DNA of 64,000 bases from Desulfobacteraceae bacterium (GCA_024226935.1 JAAELK010000505.1:33531-97530); one strand, 5' to 3'. Numbered from the stretch's first letter, positions 49,247 through 59,969 are shown. Translations and numbers: made by a program. Notes: generated by a model not told the origin, from the letters alone.

Positions 49247-50653
49247 TCAGGCAAGCCATTTTATTTTTTTTACCAATTTGTAAATTCTATCAAATGTTAA
49301 TCCGTAGGGAGGTGTTATGGCCAGGGTTTTTCTGGCTTGTTTAAATATCGGTCGAAGTTTTGAAAATTCGACAAATCCTTCATAACCGTGGTACTGGCCC
49401 ATCCCGCTGTTCCCCACCCCTCCAAAAGGAAGGTCGTGCTGGGCTACATGCATGGCACAATCATTGATTGTAACCCCACCGGACATGGTGTTTTTTATCA
49501 GTTTTTTTAAAAATTTTTGATCATTGGAAAAAGCATATAGTGCTAAGGGCCGCTCATGGCGATTAATATAGGAAATTACCTCATCTGCTGACTGGTAGGT
49601 CATCACCGGCAGCAGTGGGCCAAATATTTCATCTTGCATTATTGTCATCTCTTCATTGACGGATCGGACAATTGTAGGAGAAATTTTTTGTAATTTTTCA
49701 TCTGCCTGGGCTCCCGGTATTAAATTGATTATTTCAGCTTTTTTTTCCCTGGCATCTTCGATGGTGGCCATGAGGCGTGAGTATGCTTTTTGATTTATAA
49801 TGCTTGTATAATCCTGGGTTTCTAATTCGGGGTATCGCTTGAAAACAATTGCTTTTGCTATTTTAATAAATTCTTCCTCCCTGTCTTTTGGAATAAACAT
49901 ATAGTCCGGCGCTACACATGTTTGTCCAGAATTTATCAATTTGGCATACATTATCCGTTTGACCGCTGTTTTTAAATCAAAATCTTTTGCTATAATTGTT
50001 GGTGATTTTCCTCCAAGTTCCAGGGTGACGGGTGTTAAATTATTGGCAGCGGTTTTCATTATGGTTTTGCCCACCTCTGGTGAACCGGTGAAGATCAAAT
50101 GGTCGAAGGGCAATGAAGAAAAATCTTTTGAGGGGACCTGGGGTAAAAATGCAATTAAATCTTCAGAGATTACTTTGGAAAATTCTTTTTGCAATAATTG
50201 ACATAGATTTTGAGAGTGGGCTGCCTGCTTGATCATTACACGATTTCCCGCCGCAACGGCACTGGTTAAAGGGCCAATAGCCAAAAATAAAGGATAGTTC
50301 CAAGGGGTAATAATTCCAACGATTCCCTTTGCCTGGGGGATGATCTTATTTTTTCCTCCAAAAAATACCAGGGAGGTGTGGCGGTTTTGAGTTTTCATCC
50401 ATTTTTTTAGTTGTTTGCGTGTATATCTTAATCCCAGTACGCTGCTGGTTATTTCCAATATTTTTGTTTCGTGGTGGGATCGGTTTCCAAAATCGGTACA
50501 GATTGCTTCACAAATCTTTTCATCATTATTTTGTAAAATTTTTTCAATTGTCTTTAAAATATTCAACCGTTGCTCATAGTGAATATAAGGTTGTTTGAGA
50601 TAGGCTTTTTTTTGTCTTTCGAAAATGGATTGTGCTTTTTTTTCTGTTTTCAT
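49247..50653 (-). CDS. Aldehyde dehydrogenase (class 3 / coniferyl-type)
   Basis: A 468-residue NAD(P)-dependent aldehyde dehydrogenase of the shorter class 3 group. Catalytic residues are visible: N119 (ITPWNYP), E212 (LELGGKSP) and C246 (SGQTCVAPDY); PFGGVGNSGMGQYHG is the family C-terminal motif. A C-terminal hydrophobic-basic end (ITPPYGLTFDRIYKLVKKIKWLA) could touch membrane, as in fatty aldehyde dehydrogenases. It oxidises medium/long or aromatic aldehydes to acids. It lies 58 bp after the ModE-type gene on the same strand, so a link with the molybdenum/formate locus is possible but not evident. Specificity unknown. Confidence 0.9.
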   Translation of the reverse strand: MKTEKKAQSIFERQKKAYLKQPYIHYEQRLNILKTIEKILQNNDEKICEAICTDFGNRSHHETKILEITSSVLGLRYTRKQLKKWMKTQNRHTSLVFFGGKNKIIPQAKGIVGIITPWNYPLFLAIGPLTSAVAAGNRVMIKQAAHSQNLCQLLQKEFSKVISEDLIAFLPQVPSKDFSSLPFDHLIFTGSPEVGKTIMKTAANNLTPVTLELGGKSPTIIAKDFDLKTAVKRIMYAKLINSGQTCVAPDYMFIPKDREEEFIKIAKAIVFKRYPELETQDYTSIINQKAYSRLMATIEDAREKKAEIINLIPGAQADEKLQKISPTIVRSVNEEMTIMQDEIFGPLLPVMTYQSADEVISYINRHERPLALYAFSNDQKFLKKLIKNTMSGGVTINDCAMHVAQHDLPFGGVGNSGMGQYHGYEGFVEFSKLRPIFKQARKTLAITPPYGLTFDRIYKLVKKIKWLA

Positions 50654-50711
50654 ATGGATGATTCCTCCAGATCTGTTTATTTTTTACCGCTCCTTAGGTT
50701 TTTTGTGAAAT

Positions 50712-51092
50712 CTATTTTTCATTATTTTCATTAAAGAGTTTTTTAAATTGTCCTTCAAAAAAATCATCGGATTTATTTATTACATGGTTGTGTACTTTTC
50801 TAAATTCTTTTAAAAGTGATTTGGCTACCGGTGTAAGTTGAGATCCCCCACCCTTTGATCCACCTGTATTTCTTGAAAGAAGAGGTTTGCCCAAGGCTTC
50901 TTCCGTTGTTTTGATTTTTCCCCATATTGCGCGGTATCCCATTTTAAGTTGCTTTGAAGCCGCATTGATTGAGCCGTATTTTTCAATGGCACTTAAAATT
51001 TTGAAGCGTCCCAGGCCAAAAATTACTTTTCCGTTATCATCTTCTATCCATATTTTTGATTTGAGATGGACAGATCCTTTATCTGTATTCAT
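50712..51092 (-). CDS. ModE-type winged-helix regulator without molybdate-binding domains
   Basis: A 126-residue protein that is essentially the ModE N-terminal domain: LGRFKILSAIEKYGSINAASKQLKMGYRAIWGKIKTTEEALGKPLLSRNTGGSKGGGSQLTPVAKSLLKEF is a LysR-like winged helix with ModE features. The C-terminal MOP/TOBE molybdate-binding domains of full ModE are absent. Such short forms regulate molybdenum or tungsten enzymes and transport in many anaerobes, sometimes with a separate Mo-binding protein. It is 155 bp downstream of the formate dehydrogenase gene, which has a ModE-like operator upstream at 54187-54214; self-consistent regulation is inferred. Confidence 0.87.
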   Translation of the reverse strand: MNTDKGSVHLKSKIWIEDDNGKVIFGLGRFKILSAIEKYGSINAASKQLKMGYRAIWGKIKTTEEALGKPLLSRNTGGSKGGGSQLTPVAKSLLKEFRKVHNHVINKSDDFFEGQFKKLFNENNEK

Positions 51093-51247
51093 TTTTATCC
51101 ATGGTATTGTTAATGTTAAATCTCTTTTTAAAAAACAGTGATTTAGCTCATATCATGAAGAGTTGAAAAATATCAAGTGCTTGTCCTTTTCCCCCGGGAT
51201 TAATGGTTGAAAAGCAGGAGAGATAACTTTTTGCCGGGTAACTTTTT

Positions 51248-54016
51248 TTATAAAAGTTTGTCAATACGTACCGCGCAGGCTTTATATTCAGCTGTGAGTG
51301 TAATGGGGTCAAAGGCTGGGTTTGTAAGCCAGTTTGCATTGTTTTTACGGAAATGAAAAGCCATCCATACCATCCCTTCTGGGACCTCATCTGTGATATT
51401 TGCCTTTACTTCAACTTTTCCCCGTCTTGAGCTGACCAGGATGGTTTCTCCATGATCTATTTTAAAAGTTTTTGCATCCTTAAGGGAGATATCTGCAGTC
51501 TCTTCTCCCAGAAGATCATTCAAGCCTTCGCAGCGACCGGTCTGGGTCCTTGTATGATAGTGATATAGTCGTCTTCCGGTGCTCAGTACAAGGGGGTATT
51601 TTTTATCTGGAATTTCCGCCGGTGGGGTCCAGTCCACATGGATAAAAGAGCCTTTTCCCTTTGTAAAATATCCATCCTTGTGAAGAAATTTTGTTCCCAT
51701 ATGGTTTTCATCACTGCATGGCCATTGAAGGCCGTCCTCTTCAATTCTGGAATATTTTATACCAGTGAAGGCTGGTGCTATAATTGAGCATTCATCGTCC
51801 CAGATTTCTTTTGCGCTTGAAGAGCTCCATTCATGACCCATTCTTTTTGCTATTTCCTTGAATATCCACCAGTTGGGTTTTGCCTCTCCCGGAGCTTTGC
51901 TTGCAGTTCTTACACGGCTTACCCTTCGTTCACTGTTTGTAAAAGTACCATCATTTTCACTCCATGCGGCTGCCGGCAGTACAACATCGGCAAAAACAGT
52001 GGTTTCGTTCAAAAAGATATCCTGGACCACAAGAAATTGGGCCGAAGAGAGTTCATGCTCCACTTTTTTAATATCCGGTTCGGTATTGGCAAGGTTTTCC
52101 CCAAAAATATAAAAACCACGGACTTTCCCATCCACAAGTCCTTCCATCATTTCCGGTATCATGAGTCCGTTTTCTGAAGGAAGAGTTTTAACTTTCCAGA
52201 AAGTTTCAAATTTTTTCCGGCAGCTTTTGTCAACAACGGTCTGGTATCCTGGGAAAACATTGGGAAGCGCCCCCATATCGCAGGCGCCCTGTACGTTATT
52301 CTGGCCCCTGAGAGGGTTGACACCTCCGCATTCTACACCTAAATTTCCCAGCAGCATCTGAAGGTTTGCAATAGAAACAACATTATTTGTGCCGCATGTG
52401 TGTTCAGTTATTCCAAGGGTGTAACAAAGCATAACAGGTTTTACTTTGGCCAGGGCCCTGGCAACTTCATAAACAAGTGATGTTTTTATACCACAGATTT
52501 TTGCACAGGTTTCAGGGGGATATGCTTTTACCTTTTGTTTGAGTTCTTCAAAATTTTCTGTTTTGCTGGTTACAAAATCTTTGTCGTATAGTTTTTCATC
52601 AATTATTACATGGATTAAGCTGTTTAAAAAAGCAATGTCGCTGCCCACCTTTATGGGGACATGAATATCAGCAAAGTCGGTAAGTTTGTGTTTTCTTGGG
52701 TCTACAACAATAAGTTTGGCTCCTTTTTGAACGCTGTTTTTTACAAAGGTTGACGCCACGGGGTGGGCTTGTGTCATGTTGGAGCCAATTATGAGAAACA
52801 TTTTTGCTTTTTTAAATTCGCTAAAAGAGTTGGTCATGGCTCCTGAACCAAATGATGCCGCCAGTCCGGCGACAGTAGGAGCATGTCAGGTACGGGCACA
52901 GTGATCAATATTATTTGTTTTAAAAACGCTTCTAAAAAGTTTTTGCATCTGGTAGGAGTCTTCGTTTATGCTTCTGGCGCAACTGACCCCGGCCAGTGCT
53001 CCAGGTCCATCTTCCGCAATTATTTCTTTGAATTTTTTTACCACAAGGTCAAGGGCTTCATCCCAGGAAGCCTTTCTAAAATGCCCTTTATCTTTTATCA
53101 ATGGGGTTTTAAGTCTCTCCTTTGAGTAGATGAAATCGTAACCGAACCGACCTTTTACACAAAGTCTGCCCTTGTTTGGCTCTGCTTTTTCAACCCCGGT
53201 GATCCTGACAATTTGTCCCTTTGATACATGTAAAAGTTGTTGACATCCAACACCGCAGTAAGGGCAGGTTGTTCTTATCTTTTTACTGTTAAACGGACGC
53301 CACTTATCCTTTGATTTTTTTTCCACAAGGGCTCCAACCGGGCAAGCCTGTACACACTCTCCACAAAATACACAATCGGAATCCACAAGAGGTTTGTCCC
53401 CCGGGGTGATAATTTTTATATCGTTTTCTTTGTAGCTGTAATCGATTGCTTTGTTTACCTGGATTTCATTACATGCCTGAACACATCTTCCGCACTTTAT
53501 GCACCGGGAAAAATCTCTTATGATCAGAGGGTTGATAAGTTCAGGAGAATCAGATTTCCAGATGGAATCAGACCTATCCATTTTTGCCTGGTATTGGTAT
53601 GCAAGTTCCTGTAGTTTACAATCGCCCCAGACCGGGCAAAGTTCATCGGAATTTTCATATTGAATCGCCTTCATTTGAAAATCTGTCCAATTGCCGTTGG
53701 ATTTGCCTGAAACCCCGCAATTATGGTTCCCGGAAGTGATCATGAGTTCGATAGTTGTTCTTCTTGATTTAATGGTTCTTTTTGAATTGGTTTGTACGGT
53801 CATTTTCTTTTTGGCGGGTGTACTACATGCCGGCACAAGATCTTTTTCTCCATTTACCTCCACAACACAGATTTTGCAAGTACCTGTTGGTGTTGCATCT
53901 TTTAAATGGCAAAGGGTTGGGATTTTGATCCCGTTATTTTTTGCCACTTCCAGTATGGTCATGCCCGGTTTAAATGTGACCTCCCGGCTGTCAATAAGCA
54001 TTTTGTGGTCCGGCAT
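51248..54016 (-). CDS. fdhA: Selenocysteine-containing formate dehydrogenase alpha subunit (fused ferredoxin domains)
   Basis: One gene of 922 residues interrupted by an in-frame TGA (52886-52888) at position 377. The context, HCART-Sec-HAPTVAGL, is exactly the formate dehydrogenase active site, so the TGA is read as selenocysteine and this is not a frameshift or pseudogene. Domains in order: a 2Fe-2S domain (C36, C47, C50, C64), a NuoG-like stretch (C100, C127, C133), two 4Fe-4S clusters (C172/175/178/182 and C215/218/221/225), the 4Fe-4S of the molybdopterin domain (C251/254/258/286), then bis-MGD Mo/W binding and the C-terminal domain. It oxidises formate, or reduces CO2. The layout suits a soluble NAD(P)- or ferredoxin-linked enzyme, but no FdhB/NuoF-like partner is adjacent. 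A SECIS-like hairpin follows the TGA. Confidence 0.95.
52835..52885 (-). promoter_or_regulatory. Bacterial SECIS-like hairpin for Sec377 of fdhA
   Basis: Immediately after the TGA, on the minus strand, GCTCCT pairs with AGGAGC (lower stem, with CATG/CATG flanks), then GTCGCC pairs with GGCGGC (upper stem) around loop GGACU. The loop begins 18 nt after the UGA, in the distance window of E. coli fdhF, and a G-U-like apical loop is typical of SelB binding sites. The 3' strand of the lower stem is separated by a 12-nt internal loop. Confidence 0.8.
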
Positions 54017-54485
54017 TTTAATTTTGCTCCTGTTTTTAGATTTGATTTTCCAAAATTGTATCTTGGGAACCTGGATGTTTTTTTCGGCAAGAAGAGAACT
54101 GTTTTATTGGCATGGATAAATCCTTTGTTATTCTTGTTTAACTCTTTAGAATTTATTTGATTACTGAGGAGGAGTAGCACAATAAAATCGTTGTGTCAAT
54201 ATTGGCATAACGATATATTTCCTATCAGGCAGCATCTTAAGTGAAATCTGGGGAGGATGGTTTGGATTCCGGCAGAATTTTGTGAATAGAATAGTATTTA
54301 TATTCTGTTGAGTTTGAAGGTGGTTCTTCTATCTGTTTTTTGATAAAGAAAAAAGAATTTCTTGTATCTCAAACCAAAATCTGTGATAATTTTTCCCAGT
54401 TGTTTTTTCCTGATAGGTTGTTTTTTCTATTTCTGCAAGTGGTTTTACCTTATCTTTAGATAATTGAGTTTACAGGAGGAATATC
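54017..54485. other. 469-bp divergent spacer between fdhA and the P-type ATPase gene
   Basis: Contains the ModE-like operator at 54187-54214. The stretch 54215-54485 is A+T-rich with no ORF; it should hold the ATPase promoter, but no strong boxes are evident. No sigma-54-type -24/-12 site was found before fdhA by eye. Confidence 0.55.
54187..54214. promoter_or_regulatory. ModE-like operator upstream of fdhA
   Basis: An inverted repeat ATCGTTGTG - 10 nt - CATAACGAT. Its core, CGTT to AACG, spans 24 bp, and the right half CATAACG matches the half-site of the E. coli modA ModE operator as I recall it (CGTTATAT...CATAACG, 24 bp). It sits about 170 bp upstream of fdhA and 270 bp upstream of the divergent ATPase gene. 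Confidence 0.6.
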
Positions 54486-57011
54486 ATGGCAGCTGTATTA
54501 ATTGACTGTGATGGTGCGAAATCGTGTAAAAATGAAGACTTAATTAAAAAGCTTTCATCGGATATGGTTAATGGACTTTCATCTGAAGCAGTCTTGGCAA
54601 GGCGCAATGAGTGCGGCTACAATGAGATATCGGAAAAAAAAGAAAGTCTTTTTATCAAGTTTTTGAAAAATTTTTGGGGGCCTATTCCATGGATGATAGA
54701 AGTGGCTATCATCCTTAGTATAATTAATCAAGACTGGAAAGATGTTGCTATCATCGGTTTTTTATTGATTATCAATGTATGTGTTGAATTTCTCCAAGAG
54801 TTCAAGGCGGGTAATGCCATTGAAGCACTGAAAAAACGCCTTGCTTCAACTGCACGTGTATTGCGTGACGGTAAATGGAATAAGATTGAAGCCAGGGAGC
54901 TTGTGCCGGGCGATATAATACGTATCAGATTAGGAGATATAGTTCCAGCGGACGTAAAATTGCTTGATGGTGAATACCTTCTTGTTGATGAAGCTGCCCT
55001 TACCGGAGAATCCCTTCCCGTGGAAAAATACTCTTCCGATATTGCCTATTCCGGTGCAATTGCAAAACAAGGGGAGATGGTTTCTCTTGTTTACGGGACC
55101 GGTGGAAATACTTTTTTCGGCAGAACAGCCAGTCTTGTGGCCCGGACTGAAACAAAAAGTCATTTCCAGAAGGCTGTTGTGAAGATAGGAGATTACCTTA
55201 TTGCTCTTAATGTAGTCCTCGTTGCCATAATTATTATGTTCGGACTTGGGGGGTATTTTAAGGATACCGTCGCAGGCATTCTTCAGTTTTGCCTTGTTCT
55301 TACTGTCGCATCAATACCCGCAGCACTGCCTACTGTTTTGAGTGTCACCATGGCCGTAGGGGCCGTGACTTTATCCAAGAAAGGAGCGATTATCAGTAAA
55401 CTTGTGGCTATTGAGGAGATGGCCGGAATGGAGATTCTCTGTTCTGATAAAACCGGGACTATCACTAAAAATGAGTTGACAGTTGTGGGCTTTATGCCTT
55501 TTTCAGACTTTTCCGACGATGATATAAAACTCTATGGAGCTCTTGCTTCAAAGGCAGAAAATCAAGATCCCATTGATAATGCGATAATTGTTAAAGCCGA
55601 GGAAAATGATGAATTATTAAAACAAATTAAGAGTTTTGAAATCATAAAATTTTATCCATTTGATCCTGTTTCAAAAAGGACGGAATCGGTGATCAGGAGA
55701 GATGCGGGGGAAATAAAAGTCAGTAAGGGTGCTCCCCAGGTCATTCTTGATCTTGCCCATAATAAAGATGAAATTGCAAAAGAAGTTACAAGGGTAATTG
55801 ATGAAGCGGGAGAGCATGGTTACAGAACTCTTGGTGTGGCAAAAACAGATAAAGACGGCAAATGGCATTTTGTCGGAATCATCGATTTGAACGATCCTCC
55901 CCGTGATGATTCTGCCACGACAATTAAAACAGCAAAGGAACTTGGTGTAAAAGTCAAGATGATCACCGGTGATCACGGTGCAATCGCCAAAGATATTGCG
56001 GCCCAGGTCAACATTGGCACCAATATTCTTGAAGCGGAAGATTTTACGGCCCTTCCGGACAGAAAAGCCTTAAAATTGGTTGAAGAAGCCGATGGATTCA
56101 GTCAGGTTTTTCCTGAGCATAAATTTGAGATCGTCGAACTTCTCCAGAAAGCGGGAAATATAGTGGGTATGACAGGTGATGGTGTAAATGATGCGCCTGC
56201 CCTGAAAAAAGCCGATACCGGGATTGCAGTTCATGGTGCCACCGATGCTGCGAAATCAGCAGCTGATATTGTTTTCACCCTACCCGGCCTTTCTGTTATT
56301 ATAGATGCGATAAAAGAAAGCCGGAGAATTTTCCAGCGTATGCAAAGCTATGCTATCTATCGTATATCGGAAACCCAGGATGTGCTGTTTTTTACAGTTG
56401 CTGCGATTCTTACATTCCATGAATACCCTGTTACCGCGGTGATGATCGTACTTCTGGCAGTTTTTAATGACTTTCCAATAATGACTATTGCCAATGATAA
56501 TGTAAAATATTCAAAAAAGCCTGAAGACTGGAACATGCGCAAGGTCATCGGCATAGGAACTGTTCTTGGTATTACAAATGTTCTTTTTACATTCCTTTTA
56601 TTTTATCTTGTAAAAAATATGGGAGTGGGTTTTATGACGGGAGGTATAACTTTTACTCCTGACCAGGTGAAGACGCTTGTTTTTGCTGAACTTGCAATTG
56701 CGGGAAATCTTACAATTTTTCTCTCAAGGACCCGGGGCCCATTTTGGTCAATTGCCCCCGGTAAAGGGCTTGTTTGGTCAAGCCTGTTGTCAAAAATATT
56801 TGTATCCTGTCTTTGTGCCTTTGGATGGCAGGCCATACAAATAGCTGGAGTCGGATGGTGGGTGCTTGGGGTATGGGGGTACGCTATCATTCAGATGCTT
56901 ATTACAGACAGGGTGAAGATATTTGCCTATGGGTTGTTTGACCATAAAGGTATCTTTTTTAAGAGACGTCATTTAAGGAGAAAGTTCAATTCTATGAAGT
57001 CGTTACGTTAG
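54486..57011 (+). CDS. P-type ATPase, P3A (plasma-membrane proton ATPase) type
   Basis: An 841-residue ion pump with an N-terminal actuator start (GLSSEAVLARRNECGYNEISEKKESLFIKFLKNFWGPIPWMIEVA), TGES at 173-176, the phosphorylated D321 in CSDKTGTITKNE, and MTGDGVNDAPALKKADTGIAV. SIPAALPTVLSVTMAVGA in M4 and the length point to P3A proton pumps, as found in plants, fungi and some archaea and bacteria. It would expel H+ at ATP cost. The C-terminal regulatory tail of plant pumps is absent. It stands alone with an AGGAGGAATATC Shine-Dalgarno. It is divergent from fdhA and convergent with the hybrid kinase; no functional link is evident, and Mg2+ or other ion transport cannot be excluded. Confidence 0.88.
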   Translation: MAAVLIDCDGAKSCKNEDLIKKLSSDMVNGLSSEAVLARRNECGYNEISEKKESLFIKFLKNFWGPIPWMIEVAIILSIINQDWKDVAIIGFLLIINVCVEFLQEFKAGNAIEALKKRLASTARVLRDGKWNKIEARELVPGDIIRIRLGDIVPADVKLLDGEYLLVDEAALTGESLPVEKYSSDIAYSGAIAKQGEMVSLVYGTGGNTFFGRTASLVARTETKSHFQKAVVKIGDYLIALNVVLVAIIIMFGLGGYFKDTVAGILQFCLVLTVASIPAALPTVLSVTMAVGAVTLSKKGAIISKLVAIEEMAGMEILCSDKTGTITKNELTVVGFMPFSDFSDDDIKLYGALASKAENQDPIDNAIIVKAEENDELLKQIKSFEIIKFYPFDPVSKRTESVIRRDAGEIKVSKGAPQVILDLAHNKDEIAKEVTRVIDEAGEHGYRTLGVAKTDKDGKWHFVGIIDLNDPPRDDSATTIKTAKELGVKVKMITGDHGAIAKDIAAQVNIGTNILEAEDFTALPDRKALKLVEEADGFSQVFPEHKFEIVELLQKAGNIVGMTGDGVNDAPALKKADTGIAVHGATDAAKSAADIVFTLPGLSVIIDAIKESRRIFQRMQSYAIYRISETQDVLFFTVAAILTFHEYPVTAVMIVLLAVFNDFPIMTIANDNVKYSKKPEDWNMRKVIGIGTVLGITNVLFTFLLFYLVKNMGVGFMTGGITFTPDQVKTLVFAELAIAGNLTIFLSRTRGPFWSIAPGKGLVWSSLLSKIFVSCLCAFGWQAIQIAGVGWWVLGVWGYAIIQMLITDRVKIFAYGLFDHKGIFFKRRHLRRKFNSMKSLR

Positions 57012-57025
57012 ACTGTAAAATGAAA

Positions 57026-59836
57026 TTATATATAGTAGATCTCCTGGAATGCTTTGGCAAGGCGGTCCCGGGTAACAGGTTTTTTCATCCAGGTTTCGTG
57101 TCCCGGTTCCAGGGGGGCCAGGACAGACTTGGGAGGGAACTTTGCCGAAAGAAGGACAATCTTTATGCTCTGGGACGAGGAGATCGCCTTGGATCTTTCC
57201 CATTGTCTGATTTTTTTTATCACCTGGAGGTAATTAAGACCCTGTATCTCAATGTCCAGAAAGATTAAATGATAGGGGTCATCTTTTCTATGGGCCTTGA
57301 CGAATGCATTGAGAGCTTCAAGGCCGTTGATGGCTACATCGCATTCCCCGTACCCTGAAAGTATCTTTTGGGATTGTTTTCTGGACTCAAATATAGCATC
57401 CACAATTAAAAATTTCATGAAGAGATTTTTTACCGAATAGGTGACTATAAAATGTTCCAGGTGCTTACAAGCGTCGGACATGTTGACAAATTCTTTTTTC
57501 ATGGTGGTCTCATCTGCGCTGATAACCGCCCGCTCAAGGTTGAAAGACGCATCTAAAATTGGTTTGCACGAAAGGTTTTTTATGGAATCACGAAACTCGG
57601 TAAGGGCGTTTATCATGGGAGGTAAGTCCCGGGCATCCAGCTGTTTTTTAATTTGACTTAACATCTGTTTATGGGTGTCGCAGAAGGTATCAAAGCATTC
57701 TTTGATCAGGCGCTTATTACCGCCCATTGTCTGGATGAGTTCATCCAAATCAATGATAAGAGCCTTTTCCGGGATGGTTTGACTGGATGGCTTTTTGGAC
57801 ATGGAATGGAGGATTGCATCCTCTAGGGCTTTGCGCTTGATGGGTTTGGTGATAAAATTATCCATTCCCGATGCCAGAAACCTTTCCTTGTCTCCTTTCA
57901 TTGCATTGGCGGTCAGGGCTATAATGGGTATGTGGGGTTTGGGGGAAGGGGTTTCTTTTTCCAGTTCCCGGATGGTCAGGGTGGCTTCAAGCCCGTCCAT
58001 GACCGGCATTTGTCCATCCATGAGGATAAGGTGAAAATTGTTTTTTTGATACAGGTCAACGGCTTGTTCTCCATTCTGGGCAATGGTTACCTCGTGGCCA
58101 AGCTTTTTTAACATATTTACAGCGACTTTCTGGTTCATCTTGTTATCTTCGGCCAGAAGAATGTTCAGCTTGGTATCAGCTATATGGGAAGTGGCTTTGG
58201 GTTCTTCCAGGTTGAATCTGGTGACCGTTTTTTTGGGGATGGGTTCCATGCTCTGGGCCTGCATAAGGCTGTCCAATACATGATTCTTATAGACCGGTTT
58301 TGCAATTTGAGTTTCAAATCCGGCTTTTGTGAAGGCTTCCGGTTCCAGGCGCTTTGCAGTATAGCTCATTAGAATTAATTTGGGGGTTTTGATAGCCTTA
58401 TTGTTTCGGATCATTTTTGCAATGGAAATGCCGTCAAGGCCCGGCATTTCCAAGTCAATAAAAACCGTGTTAAAAGGTGTATGTTCCAATTGGGCATCCA
58501 TGAGTTTTTCCATGGCCATGGTATGGTTCTGGGCATGATCTGCTGTACAGCCAAAGGAGCTAAGATGCTGAGTCAGTATTTTTCGACAGGAATCTGTGTC
58601 ATCCACCACCAGGCATTTCAAGCTTTTAATTTTCTTTGGGATATCTCTTGGTTTATGTCTGAGACCGGCCTGTTTGTGAAAGGATGAGGTGAACCAAAAA
58701 TTGGATCCTTCTCCCAGTTGGCTTTTCACTCCTATTTCCCCTCCCATTAACTCGACAAGTTGTTTGGAGATGGTGAGGCCAAGGCCGGTGCCCCCGTATT
58801 TTCGGGTAGTGGATGCATCCACCTGGGAAAAGGATTGAAATAATAGTTTCGTCTGGTCTTTAGAAATTCCAATCCCCGTATCGATGATTTCAAATCGAAG
58901 CATCACTTTTTTGGTGGTTTCAGATACCAGAGAGACTTTAAGTTGAACTTCTCCCCTGGTTACAAATTTAATGGCATTGCCGACCAGGTTGATGATGATC
59001 TGCCTCAGCCGGGTGGGGTCGCCCTTTAAAAAAATCGGGACATTCTCTTCGATCATGCAGATCAATTCAATATTTTTCTCCCTGGCCTTGGTGGCCATGA
59101 TCTGTCCTATATCGTGGAGTACTTTACCCAGATTAATATTAATATTTTCAATTTCCATTTTACCGGCTTCAACCTTGGAAAAATCAAGAATATCGTTGAT
59201 GATGGTCAATAATGCTTCTGCACTGTGGCGGATGGCATCTGCATATTCTTCTTGTTCCCGGGAAAGTTCGGTCTCAAGTAAAATATCGGCCATGCCGATT
59301 ACCCCGTTCATGGGGGTTCTGATTTCGTGGCTCATATTGGCAAGAAAGGCACTTTTTGCAATATTGGCAGCTTCCGCTTCCTCCTTTGCCTGTTTTAAAT
59401 AAAAGGTCTGTTTTGCTATTTGTTTTTCAAGATCTTTTTTTGATACCTGGCGTTGCAGGTGAACTGATATCCTGGCAATGAGCAGTTCCTGGCTAAATGG
59501 TTTGGCAATAAAATCACTGGCGCCTGCTTTAAAAATAAGGGATTCTGTTTCCTGATTGGCCTGGGATGTCAGGAAAATAACCGGGATGGATCTTAATTGT
59601 TCATCTTGATTGATTTTTTTACAAAGTGTCTCTCCGTCCATATTGGGCATGTTCAGATCCGTCAGCACAATGTCAATTTCCGGAGCCTCCGGGTGTTGCA
59701 GTAATTCCAGGGCCTGAACTCCATCATTGACAGTGAAAACCTTAAAGCCTTCTCCTCCCAATGCATGCAGGATTGTCGTCCTGATTACGTTGGAATCATC
59801 TACAACAAGAATTGAAGGAGTATCTAATAGTTTCAA
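57026..59836 (-). CDS. Multi-receiver hybrid histidine kinase with degenerate Hpt
   Basis: A 936-residue soluble phosphorelay protein with no membrane segment. Order: receiver 1 (about 8-125, D60 in TDLNMP), coiled coil, HisKA with H170 ([11 protein letters not shown]), HATPase (about 270-390; N-box NLVGNAIK, G2 [11 protein letters not shown]), receiver 2 (about 405-520, D461 in [10 protein letters not shown]), receiver 3 (about 555-670, D607 in [10 protein letters not shown]), an Hpt-like helical bundle (about 695-800) and receiver 4 (about 807-936, D861 in LDIEIQG). The Hpt segment [13 protein letters not shown] has no histidine where the phosphorylatable one should be, so it cannot act as a normal phosphotransfer domain. 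No output domain is present, so the target is unknown. It is convergent with the ATPase gene. Confidence 0.92.
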   Translation of the reverse strand: MKLLDTPSILVVDDSNVIRTTILHALGGEGFKVFTVNDGVQALELLQHPEAPEIDIVLTDLNMPNMDGETLCKKINQDEQLRSIPVIFLTSQANQETESLIFKAGASDFIAKPFSQELLIARISVHLQRQVSKKDLEKQIAKQTFYLKQAKEEAEAANIAKSAFLANMSHEIRTPMNGVIGMADILLETELSREQEEYADAIRHSAEALLTIINDILDFSKVEAGKMEIENININLGKVLHDIGQIMATKAREKNIELICMIEENVPIFLKGDPTRLRQIIINLVGNAIKFVTRGEVQLKVSLVSETTKKVMLRFEIIDTGIGISKDQTKLLFQSFSQVDASTTRKYGGTGLGLTISKQLVELMGGEIGVKSQLGEGSNFWFTSSFHKQAGLRHKPRDIPKKIKSLKCLVVDDTDSCRKILTQHLSSFGCTADHAQNHTMAMEKLMDAQLEHTPFNTVFIDLEMPGLDGISIAKMIRNNKAIKTPKLILMSYTAKRLEPEAFTKAGFETQIAKPVYKNHVLDSLMQAQSMEPIPKKTVTRFNLEEPKATSHIADTKLNILLAEDNKMNQKVAVNMLKKLGHEVTIAQNGEQAVDLYQKNNFHLILMDGQMPVMDGLEATLTIRELEKETPSPKPHIPIIALTANAMKGDKERFLASGMDNFITKPIKRKALEDAILHSMSKKPSSQTIPEKALIIDLDELIQTMGGNKRLIKECFDTFCDTHKQMLSQIKKQLDARDLPPMINALTEFRDSIKNLSCKPILDASFNLERAVISADETTMKKEFVNMSDACKHLEHFIVTYSVKNLFMKFLIVDAIFESRKQSQKILSGYGECDVAINGLEALNAFVKAHRKDDPYHLIFLDIEIQGLNYLQVIKKIRQWERSKAISSSQSIKIVLLSAKFPPKSVLAPLEPGHETWMKKPVTRDRLAKAFQEIYYI

Positions 59837-59969
59837 TAAGTTGCCCTCAAGTTGGGGTCGTGGTGATCAGGAAATTATAGCATCGAATGGAATTATATAC
59901 AATATACGGGATATCGTATCAAAGAATAATTTGGCCGTCAACGACTGACATTGTGGCAGATCCTTCGAG

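Noticed and set aside
51248..54016. fdhA as two separate genes or a pseudogene broken by a stop codon
   Set aside because: The frame is continuous across a single TGA sitting precisely at the formate dehydrogenase Sec position, followed by a SECIS-like hairpin.
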